Assembly (NCBI RefSeq): GCF_014652455.1
Contig: NZ_BMYV01000002.1
Location: 434,001-498,000, forward strand
Direction of reading: 5' to 3'
Length of the DNA stretch: 64,000 nt
Origin: Litorimonas cladophorae
GTDB lineage: Bacteria; Pseudomonadota; Alphaproteobacteria; Caulobacterales; Maricaulaceae
The notes beneath the pieces were generated by a model, which searched no databases, was not told the origin of the DNA, and was given only the letters and a program-made list of their open reading frames with translations. Below, piece by piece: positions 26,474-35,643 of this stretch. A program made the position numbers and the translations under genes. Each line of letters opens with the position of its first letter. Positions within the stretch are counted from its first letter, which is position 1.

Positions 26474-27721
26474 ATGAAAACCATTGCAATCGTTACCGCC
26501 TTTCCACCAAGTGCGGGCTCTTTGAACGAGTATGGACTTCATCTGGTCAACGCGTTCGCAGCGCGCCCAGACGTTCGGAAAATAATCGTGATCGCGGATA
26601 AATATAAAGGCGAGACGCCAGAACTCGACCTCGGGCCCAAAGTTGAGGTGAGGCGTGTATGGCGGTTCAATGATCCGCTCGCAGGTATCCATATATTACG
26701 GGCGCTTAAATCATCTCAGGCAGAAGGCGCTTTGTATAATCTTCAGACAGCATCCTTTGGAGATATTGAAATTCCCGCCGCTCTTGGTTTGCTCACGCCA
26801 ACCATCTCACAAAAATTCGGCCTGCCGTCCGGCGTCATCATGCATAATTTGGTGGAAGCCGTTGATCTAAGCAAAACAAATCTCGCGAAAAGCCCATTGC
26901 GTCAAAAGCTTGTTGGTGCAGCAAGTTACTTTGTGACCAAGACGATGTTGATGTCGGGCTTTATGACCGTCACATTGGATAGCTTCTGGGATATTCTAAA
27001 GCGCAAGTACAAAGCCAAAAACGCATTTATGGTCCCGCACGGTTCCTTTCCGATGGCCTCGGATATCCAAGTAACCAAGCTTTTAGACCGGAAACGAACG
27101 ATCGTGACGATGGGGAAGTTTGGCACATATAAACGTCTGGAGCGTACAATTGCCGCCATTCAGAATTTGAACTCTTCGCTATCCGCTTCACAGAAAATCA
27201 AGTTGGTGATCGGTGGGAGCGATCACCCCGCAACGCCGGGGTATTTAAAATCCTTGGCAACTGAACACCAAGCCGACGCAAATATTGTGTTTCATGGCTA
27301 TGTCGCGGAAGAGGATGTGGCCTCATTCTTCACGCAAGCCAAACTGGCCATTTTCGATTATGATAGCACAACAGGTAGCTCAGGCGTCCTGCATCAGGCT
27401 GCAATCTACGGCACGCCGGCCGCCTATCCAATGATGGGTGACTTTATCGACGTGACCGAGCGAGAGGGACTAAAGGGTTTCAACTTCACGCCGCTAGATC
27501 AAAAGGCTTTGGAGGAATCTATTTCCGAATGTTTTGAGGCTCCAGAGCTGGGGCAAAATTTTGCCGATAATAATTTGGATATTTCCAAGGGTGTTACTAT
27601 GGACACCGTTGCGTCCATTCAGTTGCAACTCCTGCGGAAAACTAAAACGGGGAATTTCAATGTTCTACGTAGAGCGAAGAATTCAGCTTTGCATCTCCAA
27701 GAGATCAGTCGCCCTGGTTAA
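26474..27721 (+). CDS. Family 4 glycosyltransferase
   Basis: 415 residues from the ATG at 26474, preceded by AGGAAA; longer readings extend into the previous gene in another frame. Two-domain GT-B protein: N-terminal AIVTAFPPSAGSLNEYGLHLVNAF with the GT4 glycine-rich loop, a linker at MVPHGSFP, and a C-terminal domain starting VTMGKFGTYKRLERTI, then LVIGGSD, FHGYVAEEDVASFF and the sugar-nucleotide contact region YDSTTGSSGVLHQAAIYGTPA. Transfers a sugar from a nucleotide donor in the cytoplasm to a growing glycan. Last gene of the plus-strand polysaccharide operon; no terminator hairpin recognised after it. Confidence 0.9.
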   Translation: MKTIAIVTAFPPSAGSLNEYGLHLVNAFAARPDVRKIIVIADKYKGETPELDLGPKVEVRRVWRFNDPLAGIHILRALKSSQAEGALYNLQTASFGDIEIPAALGLLTPTISQKFGLPSGVIMHNLVEAVDLSKTNLAKSPLRQKLVGAASYFVTKTMLMSGFMTVTLDSFWDILKRKYKAKNAFMVPHGSFPMASDIQVTKLLDRKRTIVTMGKFGTYKRLERTIAAIQNLNSSLSASQKIKLVIGGSDHPATPGYLKSLATEHQADANIVFHGYVAEEDVASFFTQAKLAIFDYDSTTGSSGVLHQAAIYGTPAAYPMMGDFIDVTEREGLKGFNFTPLDQKALEESISECFEAPELGQNFADNNLDISKGVTMDTVASIQLQLLRKTKTGNFNVLRRAKNSALHLQEISRPG

Positions 27722-28258
27722 GTTTAAACTAGCGGATAGGAATTATATCAAACTTCAACATCAGATTTTAAAGGCCTCCCTATTCACGAATTGAGTATCC
27801 TATTCTGTTTGTAAAACACGATTTTTCCCCGCGCGAAAATGGCTTGCGAAGCATTCTGAGTTGTTGAATTCATGGGAAGCGCTATTGAATAGCCTAAGTT
27901 TTCCTAAAGCGGCTTATGCTCGTCCTAAATAGCTCCGAATTTGTGTGACGGATTGCGCAACGACAGCCTATAGCACCCTGGCCACAATGATGAAGCCAGA
28001 GCAATTTTCGCAACGCCGAAGGGGAGGCTAGAGGTGATGAATCTAGGGCGCGCGACGTGATGCCAAGACTGAAGCCGTCGCTGGGCTTGGTCCATCTTCT
28101 TCAGACAGTCTTCGCCAAAACTTTGTTTTAATCTGAAAAGGTGGCTGTGGCCGAGCTCGGCAGCAAATCATATGATCAATAGACCCTATGTAGGTCGACC
28201 AAGCATGGTTTTATTGAGCCTTGGATAGATTGACCCGATAGGATCGCATGTTCTTATG
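27722..28258. other. Long non-coding stretch between polysaccharide and phosphate loci
   Basis: About 540 nt without a supportable gene or RNA. One minus-strand frame near 28070-28150 reads FGEDCLKKMDQAQRRLQSW, faintly like the end of an IS3-type transposase, but without catalytic residues or inverted repeats. The stretch ends at the PHO boxes. Confidence 0.5.
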
Positions 28259-28260
28259 TC

Positions 28261-28320
28261 GTCACAAAACTGTCAAAAAAAATAGATGGAACTGTCATAT
28301 AACTAATATCTTCCTGTCAT
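28261..28320 (+). promoter_or_regulatory. PHO box array upstream of the porin/pst operon
   Basis: Four GTCA cores on one strand start at 28261 (GTCAC), 28272 (GTCAA), 28294 (GTCAT) and 28316 (GTCAT): spacings 11, 22 and 22 nt, all multiples of 11. The first two form a classical PhoB box, and the last two each sit in CTGTCAT. PhoB binds direct repeats with this 11-nt period. Predicts induction of the genes downstream in low phosphate. Confidence 0.82.
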
Positions 28321-28400
28321 GTTTCTTCGGTATCGGACCGCCAACATAGCCGAGGAGGGATGAATCTTCTTAGCTCCTACGTCAGAATAAGAGGTTAGTG

Positions 28401-29531
28401 ATGACGTTTAATAAGATAGCCATTCTTGGCGCTTCGACACTCGCGGTGTGTGTGAGTTTACCCAATGTCGCAGTTGCACAAGATGCGACGATTAAGGTCG
28501 GGGGGCGCGTGATGCTTGATTATACTATTGCCGACCTTGATACGCCTGATTCCAGCATTCGCGATAGCGAAGTTCGTCGCGCCCGTCTCTTTGCGAGCGG
28601 GACCTACGGTTCTAGCGTCAAATATAAGTTCGAGTTCAACCATTCCACTGGTGGCGGCATAGAACTGACAGACGGATACGTCCAATTCGTGCCAAAGGAT
28701 AGTAAGTTCAAAGTAAAAGTTGGCCACTTTAAAACGCATAATTCGTTGGAAGAAGAAACGTCCTCACGCTTCATTTCGACAATTGAACGGGGCGCATTTA
28801 CGGACGCGTTTGAGCTTAATCGCCGCGTCGGTGTTTCAGTTAACGTGAGTGGCAGCAATTACGGTATTGACGTTGGTGCATTTGGTACGAATGTTGAAAC
28901 CGAAAGCGGTCCTGATGAGGGCTACGCCTTTGCGGGTCGAGGTTATTATAACCCCATCAAAGTCGACGATACACTCGTCCATCTTGGCGCATCGTGGCGT
29001 TACCGCGAGCAAGGCGATTCCCAGTCTGATCTTCGGTATCGACAACGCCCTTATACACATGTCGCACCGGACCGCATCGTCAACACAGGTCGTTTCGCCG
29101 ACAGTGATAATTTCTACGGTGCCGAAGTCGCTGTTCTCAAGGGGAACATGTGGGCAGCGGGTGAATATGCGCTACTGAGCGCTAATGGGTCTGGCGCAAA
29201 TGACGATGCCGACTTCTCCGGCGGATATATGGAAGCTGGAATTATGTTCGGTGGACGAAAAGCTTATAAGGGGGGTAAATTTGATCGCCCTAAAGTCGAT
29301 AACCCGATTGGTGAAGGTGGCATGGGGGCGCTGGCGCTCGTGGCGCGCTATGACACAATCGATCTGCAAGATGGGCCGTATCTCGGAAAACTTGATACCA
29401 TCGTATTAGGGGCAGATTGGTGGGCGACAAAGCAAACCCGCTTTGCTTTGAATTACTTTAATGTTGACGCGGAAAACGGTTCCGCGAAAAGCGGCAATGG
29501 TGTCGTTGGTCGACTTTCATTTGATTTTTAG
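28401..29531 (+). CDS. Phosphate-selective porin (OprO/OprP-like)
   Basis: 376 residues from the ATG at 28401, which has GAGG 6 nt upstream (a GTG one codon earlier is possible). Signal peptide to VAVAQDA, then a beta-barrel pattern opening IKVGGRVMLDYTIADLD with RDSEVRRARLFASGTYGSSVKYKFEFNHS, the standard start of OprP-type trimeric porins, and closing VVGRLSFDF with the C-terminal Phe recognised by the BAM complex. Expected to pass phosphate or polyphosphate through the outer membrane. First gene after the PHO boxes and 23 nt upstream of pstS, hence the inner part of the same uptake route. Confidence 0.9.
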   Translation: MTFNKIAILGASTLAVCVSLPNVAVAQDATIKVGGRVMLDYTIADLDTPDSSIRDSEVRRARLFASGTYGSSVKYKFEFNHSTGGGIELTDGYVQFVPKDSKFKVKVGHFKTHNSLEEETSSRFISTIERGAFTDAFELNRRVGVSVNVSGSNYGIDVGAFGTNVETESGPDEGYAFAGRGYYNPIKVDDTLVHLGASWRYREQGDSQSDLRYRQRPYTHVAPDRIVNTGRFADSDNFYGAEVAVLKGNMWAAGEYALLSANGSGANDDADFSGGYMEAGIMFGGRKAYKGGKFDRPKVDNPIGEGGMGALALVARYDTIDLQDGPYLGKLDTIVLGADWWATKQTRFALNYFNVDAENGSAKSGNGVVGRLSFDF

Positions 29532-29554
29532 ACTTTCAGTCGAGGAAAAACATA

Positions 29555-30646
29555 ATGTTTAAGAAAATTTTACTCTGCGGTTTCGTCGCATTCGGGGTCG
29601 CTGCATGTGGGAATGGCGGGGATAATACGTCCGAAACGTCGGTAGCCAAAGTCGAGGCGGCGCCTTCTGCGTCAGGACGTGATCAGATTAAAATTGTTGG
29701 ATCATCAACTGTTTATCCTTTTGCAACAACAGTGGCTGAGAATTTTGGACGTAGCACATCGTTTAAGACTCCGATCGTCGAATCAACGGGCTCTGGTGGC
29801 GGACTGAAACTCTTCTGTTCGGGTCTGGGCGATAATTATCCAGATATCACAAATGCGTCTCGCCGCATTAAGTCCTCCGAAGTTGAGCTTTGCGCCGAAA
29901 ACGGTATCAATGACATCGTGGAAGTCAAAGTTGGATATGACGGGATCGTTGTCGCAAATTCGACTAAATCCGATCGCATGGAATTGACATTGCGTGAGCT
30001 TTATCTTGCGCTCGCGAAAGACGTTCCAGATGGAAAAGGTGGCTTAAAGCCGAATGATTACATTAATTGGAGCGATATTAATCCAGCTTTGAAAGACACA
30101 AAGATTGAGATTATGGGCCCTCCTCCAACTTCGGGCACGCGTGATGCCTTTGTGGAACTGGCTATGGAAGGCGGTTGCCAAACGTTTGATTGGATCAAAG
30201 CTCTCAAAAAGACAGACAAAAATACCTATAAAGCTATCTGTCACGCGTTTCGTGAGGACGATGGGTTCATTGAAGCGGGTGAGAACGACAACCTCATCGT
30301 CCGTAAGCTGAATGCAAACCCGAATGCTCTCGGAATATTCGGGTTCGGCTTTTTGGATCAAAATGGCGACAGCGTGCAAGGCAGTGTGATTGACGATACG
30401 TTGCCAACTTTCGAAAATATTTCAGACGGATCTTACCCTGTCTCTCGTTCGCTATATTTCTACGTTAAGAAAGACATGATCGGAACAGTGCCCGGAATTG
30501 CAGAATACCTCACAGAGTTCACCAGCGTACGTGCCAGCGGACAGGACGGATATCTTTCTGAGAAGGGTCTGATCCCAATGAATGCGGAAGAGCACGCGCA
30601 ATGGCAGTCTCAGGTTCGCGCTCAAAAGACACTTTCCCTGAATTAA
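29555..30646 (+). CDS. pstS: Phosphate ABC transporter substrate-binding lipoprotein PstS
   Basis: 363 residues. Lipoprotein signal peptide with lipobox GVAAC, a short acidic linker, then a PstS domain: KIVGSSTVYPFATTVAENFG, ESTGSGGGLKLFCSG (phosphate-binding Ser/Gly loop), NASRRIKSSEVELC, and PPPTSGTRDAFVELAM (second binding loop). Captures phosphate in the periplasm for PstCAB. The long form with cysteines and the insertion around ENGINDIVEVKVGYDGIVV is typical of alphaproteobacterial and marine PstS. Stop overlaps the pstC start by 1 nt (TAATG). Confidence 0.95.
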   Translation: MFKKILLCGFVAFGVAACGNGGDNTSETSVAKVEAAPSASGRDQIKIVGSSTVYPFATTVAENFGRSTSFKTPIVESTGSGGGLKLFCSGLGDNYPDITNASRRIKSSEVELCAENGINDIVEVKVGYDGIVVANSTKSDRMELTLRELYLALAKDVPDGKGGLKPNDYINWSDINPALKDTKIEIMGPPPTSGTRDAFVELAMEGGCQTFDWIKALKKTDKNTYKAICHAFREDDGFIEAGENDNLIVRKLNANPNALGIFGFGFLDQNGDSVQGSVIDDTLPTFENISDGSYPVSRSLYFYVKKDMIGTVPGIAEYLTEFTSVRASGQDGYLSEKGLIPMNAEEHAQWQSQVRAQKTLSLN

Positions 30647-31602
30647 TGTCCAACTCTCGCGACTTTACATTGCGGCGGCCAAACCGCCGCAATCAAATAA
30701 AAGAATATGTGATTCAGGGTGTCCTGATCGCATGCTCTTTCGTGGCTATTTTTACGACGATTGGTATCGTCGCCTCCCTGGCGTTCGAGGCTTATCGCTT
30801 CTTTGGGAGAATTCCTCTAACGGACTTTTTGTTCGGACTGGAGTGGAGCCCGCAAACAGCCATGCGTTCCGATCAAGTCGGCGCGAGCGGCAAGTTCGGC
30901 GTCCTGCCATTGCTGTCGGGTACACTTTTGATCAGTTTCATTGCAATGTGCGTCGCCACGCCATTAGGCATTCTCTCAGCGGTTTACCTCGCCGAATTTG
31001 CGCGGCCTAAAACCCGCAATATCATCAAACCGATGTTGGAGCTTTTGGCGGGGATCCCGACGGTTGTTTATGGTTTTTTTGCCGCCCTCGTCGTCGCGCC
31101 AATCATTCGAAATATGGGCTCTGGCGCGGGGTTCCAAATTTCTTCAGAGAGCGCGCTCGCGGCTGGCCTAGTCATGGGTATCATGCTCGTACCCTTTATT
31201 TCGTCATTGTCAGATGACGTTATTAACGCTGTGCCGCAAGCGCTGCGTGATGCGTCCTACGGCATGGGGGCAACTGAAACTGAAACGATCACAAAGGTTG
31301 TACTACCTGCGGCAACGCCAGGGATTATCGGCAGCCTCCTGCTCGCAGTCTCTCGGGCAATTGGGGAAACAATGATTGTGGTGATGGCCGCGGGTCTTGC
31401 TGCGAACCTGACCGCAAACCCATTCGAAGCGGTTACAACCATGACCGTTCAGATTGTGACTTTGCTGACGGGGGATCAGGAATTTGATAGTGCTAAGACG
31501 CTCGCGGCTTTTGCGATTGCTCTGTTCCTTTTGGTTCTTACCTTGGGCCTGAACATTGTGGCCTTGAGAATTGTCGATAAATACAAGCAGAAATATGCCT
31601 GA
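30646..31602 (+). CDS. pstC: Phosphate ABC transporter permease PstC
   Basis: 318 residues from the ATG in TAATG at 30646; a longer reading starting inside pstS is not needed. Six membrane helices with the inner-membrane permease signature ALRDASYGMGATETETITKVVLPAATPGIIGSLLLAVSRAIGET, the EAA loop that docks on the ATPase. The N-terminal half has FGVLPLLSGTLLISFIAMCVATPLGILSAVYLAEFA, typical of PstC. Partners PstA and PstB follow. Confidence 0.95.
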   Translation: MSNSRDFTLRRPNRRNQIKEYVIQGVLIACSFVAIFTTIGIVASLAFEAYRFFGRIPLTDFLFGLEWSPQTAMRSDQVGASGKFGVLPLLSGTLLISFIAMCVATPLGILSAVYLAEFARPKTRNIIKPMLELLAGIPTVVYGFFAALVVAPIIRNMGSGAGFQISSESALAAGLVMGIMLVPFISSLSDDVINAVPQALRDASYGMGATETETITKVVLPAATPGIIGSLLLAVSRAIGETMIVVMAAGLAANLTANPFEAVTTMTVQIVTLLTGDQEFDSAKTLAAFAIALFLLVLTLGLNIVALRIVDKYKQKYA

Positions 31603-32872
31603 TTATCTTCTCACAACTTCGCCCCAGATGGCCAAACGTCATGCGCGCCATTCGCGTTTCCAGTGGTATGGTCGTATTGCAATTGGAATTTCTATCTCCT
31701 TCATGCTGCTGATGTTTGCGGCGATTTTTGCGCGCGGCACCGGTGCCTTCCAAAAGACAATGATCGCTGTAGATGTTGAATTTACGGAGTCTGTTATTGA
31801 TCCCAACGGCTCACGTGCCGAGATGGATTTGAAACAAGGCAATTACAAACCTCTGATCCTTTCCGGTCTCCAGAAAGTTGTTCCAGGCGTCACGGAACGC
31901 AAGGATAGGAACAATCTTTACAAGCTTGTCAGCGGTGGTGCCGCTTTCGATCTAGGGGAACGCGTGGCAGCAAACCCCGACATGATCGGGACTAACCAGC
32001 GGGTATGGATAGCCGCTTCATCAGAGGTTGATCTTTATGTTAAAGGTAAGGTCGACGTCGAGTCTGATGAGGCAATCCGACGACTCAAAGATCAAGATAT
32101 TGCTTGGATCAATATGTTGCAGGACGAGGGACGCGTTAAGAAGAAATTCAATCGTGTATTCTTCACCAGTGGAGATTCCAGAGCACCGGAAATGGCGGGT
32201 ATTTTGAGTGCTGCGCTAGGCTCATTCTTTAGCCTTCTCGTCTGTTTTTTGATCGCCTTCCCCCTCGGCATTCTGACGGCAGTTTATCTTGAAGAATATG
32301 CGAAAAAGAACCGTCTGACGAATTTAATTGAAGTCAATATCAACAACCTTGCCGCCGTTCCGTCCATCGTATTCGGACTTTTGGGCCTCGCTGTATTTTT
32401 GAACTTCTTTAACCTCCCGCGCTCAACACCGCTTGTTGGCGGAATGGTTCTGGCGCTGATGACATTGCCGACAATAATTATCGCGTCGCGTTCTATCTTG
32501 CGGTCTATTCCGCAAAGCACGCGAGACGCCGCGATGGGTTTAGGCGCAAGTAAAACGCAGACCACATTTCACCACGTCGTGCCCTTAGCAATGCCAGGGA
32601 TGCTAACGGGGACAATCTTGGGCATGGCACGCGCATTGGGCGAAACAGCGCCTCTGCTGATGATCGGTATGGTGGCCTTTATTGTGGATATTCCAAAAGG
32701 TGTGACCGATGTCGCAACGTCTTTGCCTGTGCAAATTTTCCTTTGGGCGGATAGTCCAGAAAAAGGGTTTGTTGAATTAACATCAGCGGCTATCATTGTG
32801 CTGTTGGTTTTTCTCATCTTAATGAATTTATTCGCTGTGTATCTCCGCCGACGCTTAGAGCGACGCTGGTAA
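31595..32872 (+). CDS. pstA: Phosphate ABC transporter permease PstA
   Basis: 425 residues from the ATG at 31595, overlapping the pstC stop by 8 nt. Longer than enterobacterial PstA because of an extra N-terminal periplasmic region of about 150 residues between the first helix and the permease core, as is common in alphaproteobacteria. Permease loop: [51 protein letters not shown]. Forms the channel with PstC. Confidence 0.95.
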   Translation: MPDYLLTTSPQMAKRHARHSRFQWYGRIAIGISISFMLLMFAAIFARGTGAFQKTMIAVDVEFTESVIDPNGSRAEMDLKQGNYKPLILSGLQKVVPGVTERKDRNNLYKLVSGGAAFDLGERVAANPDMIGTNQRVWIAASSEVDLYVKGKVDVESDEAIRRLKDQDIAWINMLQDEGRVKKKFNRVFFTSGDSRAPEMAGILSAALGSFFSLLVCFLIAFPLGILTAVYLEEYAKKNRLTNLIEVNINNLAAVPSIVFGLLGLAVFLNFFNLPRSTPLVGGMVLALMTLPTIIIASRSILRSIPQSTRDAAMGLGASKTQTTFHHVVPLAMPGMLTGTILGMARALGETAPLLMIGMVAFIVDIPKGVTDVATSLPVQIFLWADSPEKGFVELTSAAIIVLLVFLILMNLFAVYLRRRLERRW

Positions 32873-33675
32873 TGGAAAAGAACATGACAGAAGAAAAAAC
32901 TGCGCAGACAGATGCTTCCACGCCCATCATGACCGCCAGCGGAGTTGATGTGTTTTATGGAAAGAAACAGGCGATCAAAAACGTCAGCCTCGATATTCCT
33001 GAGAACCAAATTACGGCGCTCATTGGTCCATCTGGCTGTGGGAAATCTACTTTTCTTCGATGTTTCAATCGAATGAATGATACCATCGATTCCTGCCGTG
33101 TTACGGGCGATATTCAATTCGCCGGTCAGGACATATACAGTTCGAAAGTCGATGTCGTCGCCCTCCGCTCGCGGATTGGTATGGTCTTTCAGAAAGCGAA
33201 CCCCTTTCCAAAATCGATCTTCGATAACGTCGCCTATGGGCCACGTATCCATGGGTTGGCAGAAACTAAAGACCATCTCGAAGACATCGTCATAACATCC
33301 CTGCGACGCGCGGGTCTCTATGACGAGGTTTCCGATAGACTGAATGAACCAGGAACGAGTTTGTCTGGGGGGCAGCAGCAACGACTCTGTATTGCGCGAG
33401 CCATTGCAGTTGATCCACAAATTATATTGATGGATGAGCCGTGTTCCGCCCTTGATCCGATCGCGACAGCCATCATCGAAAATCTGATGGATTCGATGAA
33501 AGAGAAATATACAATCGTGATTGTGACACATTCCATGCAGCAGGCCGCGCGCGTCTCGCAACAAACAGCATTCTTCCATCTTGGCGAGTTGGTGGAGAGT
33601 GGTGCCACTGAGTCAATTTTCACGAACCCCGCCCAAGAACGTACTCAAAATTATATCTCCGGCCGAATTGGATAA
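32872..33675 (+). CDS. pstB: Phosphate ABC transporter ATP-binding protein PstB
   Basis: 267 residues. Walker [10 protein letters not shown], signature LSGGQQQR, Walker [13 protein letters not shown], switch His in [12 protein letters not shown]; the run [21 protein letters not shown] is characteristic of PstB. Hydrolyses ATP to drive phosphate uptake. The ATG at 32872 overlaps the pstA stop (TAATG); an ATG four codons on (32884) is also possible. phoU follows within a few nt. Confidence 0.96.
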   Translation: MEKNMTEEKTAQTDASTPIMTASGVDVFYGKKQAIKNVSLDIPENQITALIGPSGCGKSTFLRCFNRMNDTIDSCRVTGDIQFAGQDIYSSKVDVVALRSRIGMVFQKANPFPKSIFDNVAYGPRIHGLAETKDHLEDIVITSLRRAGLYDEVSDRLNEPGTSLSGGQQQRLCIARAIAVDPQIILMDEPCSALDPIATAIIENLMDSMKEKYTIVIVTHSMQQAARVSQQTAFFHLGELVESGATESIFTNPAQERTQNYISGRIG

Positions 33676-33679
33676 ACAC

Positions 33680-34405
33680 ATGAGTGATGATCACATCGTT
33701 ACCTCCTTCGATGAGGACATGTCCCGTTTGGAGGCTTTGTTCCTTGAGATGGGCGAGATGGTTGCGGAGCAACTAAAAGCCGCGACGCGTGCCTTGCGTA
33801 AAGAAGATCGTGTCCTCGCAAAGCAAGTCGTGAAGGGGGATAGGCAGCTCAATAAAATGGAGGCGGAGCTTAACGACCTCGCTATCAAAATCCTCGCTTT
33901 GCGTCAGCCCTTTGCCGGTGATCTTCGCAAAGTTGTAATCACCTTGAAAAGTGCCGGGCACTTGGAGCGGATTGGTGATTTGACGCGGAATATGGCGCAG
34001 CGCACCAACACGATTACAAAAGCAGAGGCGGACACAGGGCCGATTGACACTTTAATTCGCATGAGTGAAATCGTGCAAGATATGATCGGTTCTATCATGC
34101 GGGCCTACAGGACAGGAGATACTGAACTCGCAACATTAGTCCGTGCTTTGGACCAAAGTGTAGATACATCCCACAACGCGCTCTTTAGAGAAATGTTGAC
34201 CTATATGATGGAAGACCTGCGCAATATTTCTGGATGCATGCATGTCATGTTTATGGCAAAAAACATTGAACGCATGGGCGACAATGTCGCCGATATCGCC
34301 AAAGAGCTGATCTATATGAACACAGGCGACTGGCCAGAGGGCAAGCGTGTGAAAAGCGACAAAACAAGTAAAATGATCTTAGATCCCGATAATGTAGAGA
34401 CGTAA
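33680..34405 (+). CDS. phoU: Phosphate signalling protein PhoU
   Basis: 241 residues from the ATG at 33680 (SDDHIVTSFDEDMSRLEALFLEMGEMVAEQL). Two PhoU helical repeats with the metal-binding ExxxD-type motifs VVITLKSAGHLERIGDLTRNMAQR and HVMFMAKNIERMGDNVADIAKELIYM. Represses the Pho regulon through the sensor PhoR and controls Pst activity. Last gene of the porin-pst-phoU unit; phoB and phoR are not in the window. Confidence 0.95.
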   Translation: MSDDHIVTSFDEDMSRLEALFLEMGEMVAEQLKAATRALRKEDRVLAKQVVKGDRQLNKMEAELNDLAIKILALRQPFAGDLRKVVITLKSAGHLERIGDLTRNMAQRTNTITKAEADTGPIDTLIRMSEIVQDMIGSIMRAYRTGDTELATLVRALDQSVDTSHNALFREMLTYMMEDLRNISGCMHVMFMAKNIERMGDNVADIAKELIYMNTGDWPEGKRVKSDKTSKMILDPDNVET

Positions 34406-34730
34406 TATTCTCCACGCCTTCGAAACTTTAGTTTTCAACTGAAATTGCATACAAAGCCAACTTAGGTTTTGGTAATTTGTGTCCAACTCGTTGGGTGCGA
34501 CGGCCGAATTGAACCGGGTGAGGAGGCTTGATTTCTTACGTCGCCGACTGCCAGACGTTGATCGAACGACTGGAAGCCGCAAGTTTTTAGCTATTTGGCG
34601 GCTCAATTGGCATCTTTTCTCCCATGAGTGAAACTAAAGTGCTGTCAAAGAGTATTCTACGTACGCCGCATTATTTTTGATGTGCGAACCATTAAGTTTT
34701 TAAGTAAACTAGAATGCCGAAAGCGATAAA
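34406..34730. other. Intergenic region between phoU and the DAG-kinase-like gene
   Basis: 325 nt in which I see no gene, repeat or clear terminator. It must contain the promoter of the lipid/phosphoester pair downstream; no EcfG or PHO motif was recognised. Confidence 0.5.
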
Positions 34731-35642
34731 ATGAGCACCGACCCAAAACGCCTTATCGCCCCTCTTCAGTTTAGAAAACCTGCGCTCATCATCAACATGG
34801 GGTCTGGGTCAACAACAGATATTTCTGTACCCGCCGCGGCACTTTTTGAAACAAAAGGCTACACTAAGCCCGCAATCCATAAAGTTGGACCAGAAGACCT
34901 GATGAGGTGCCTAGCGGATGTGGCACAAGATGGGACCGATCTGCTTGTTATCTATGGTGGAGATGGAACTTGCAGAGCTGGCGCGATTGCCGCCCAAGAG
35001 GCTAATATTCCCCTTGTGGCTTTGCCGGGTGGGACAATGAATCTACTTCCAAAAGCCCTATATGGGACAACGGACTGGGCCGTCGCGCTTGAGCTGGCCT
35101 TAGATCAAAAAACAACCCGTTGGCAGGCGGCGGGCCGCGTGAACGACAGGGCTTTCTTTTGCGGTGCTATCTTGGGTGACCCCATTGTTATGTCGGAAGC
35201 GCGGGAAACCGTACGTGAAGATGGCGTCATTGAAGGCGTGAAACATATAACCGAAGTCATGACTGCGGTGACCCATGGGGACAGTTTTGAATATTGCGTA
35301 AACGGAACAGTGTTCGACAGAACAGCGAATGTGCTTCAAGTGTCTTGTCCATACATGGCCAAAGGCGCGACCGACCCCACACGCTTTGAGCTGGCGTCCG
35401 CGCCGCAATTGACGCTGCGGGAATTGCTGGGAATTGGTGCCTTCGCGCTGGTGAGTGACTGGCGCGAAAGTCCAGACGTGTTGATCACTCACACCGCCAA
35501 CGTTGAAATATCAGGTCAGGGCGAGTTCGATATTTTGCTCGATGGCGAAACGGATACGGTTTCCTGTCCCATTCTCTTTGCCCTTGATTCGCAAGGCGTT
35601 GAGGTTTTGGCGCCAAACCTTCACGACACCCCAAGTACATAA
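34731..35642 (+). CDS. Diacylglycerol/lipid kinase-like protein
   Basis: 303-residue DAGK_cat protein. The nucleotide-binding motif IYGGDGTCRAGAIAA and the second motif ALPGGTMNLLPKALYG are both present; the latter is GTMN rather than the classic GTxND, as in a bacterial BmrU/YegS-like subgroup. Likely phosphorylates a lipid or sphingoid alcohol at the membrane; substrate unknown. Followed after 1 nt by a phosphoesterase gene, so the two are co-translated and may act on related lipid phosphates. Confidence 0.82.
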   Translation: MSTDPKRLIAPLQFRKPALIINMGSGSTTDISVPAAALFETKGYTKPAIHKVGPEDLMRCLADVAQDGTDLLVIYGGDGTCRAGAIAAQEANIPLVALPGGTMNLLPKALYGTTDWAVALELALDQKTTRWQAAGRVNDRAFFCGAILGDPIVMSEARETVREDGVIEGVKHITEVMTAVTHGDSFEYCVNGTVFDRTANVLQVSCPYMAKGATDPTRFELASAPQLTLRELLGIGAFALVSDWRESPDVLITHTANVEISGQGEFDILLDGETDTVSCPILFALDSQGVEVLAPNLHDTPST

Positions 35643-35643
35643 G

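Noticed and set aside
32569-33579. 336-codon minus-strand frame antisense to pstA-pstB
   Set aside because: It covers two clear pst genes, its product has no recognisable domain and no ribosome site; a shadow frame.
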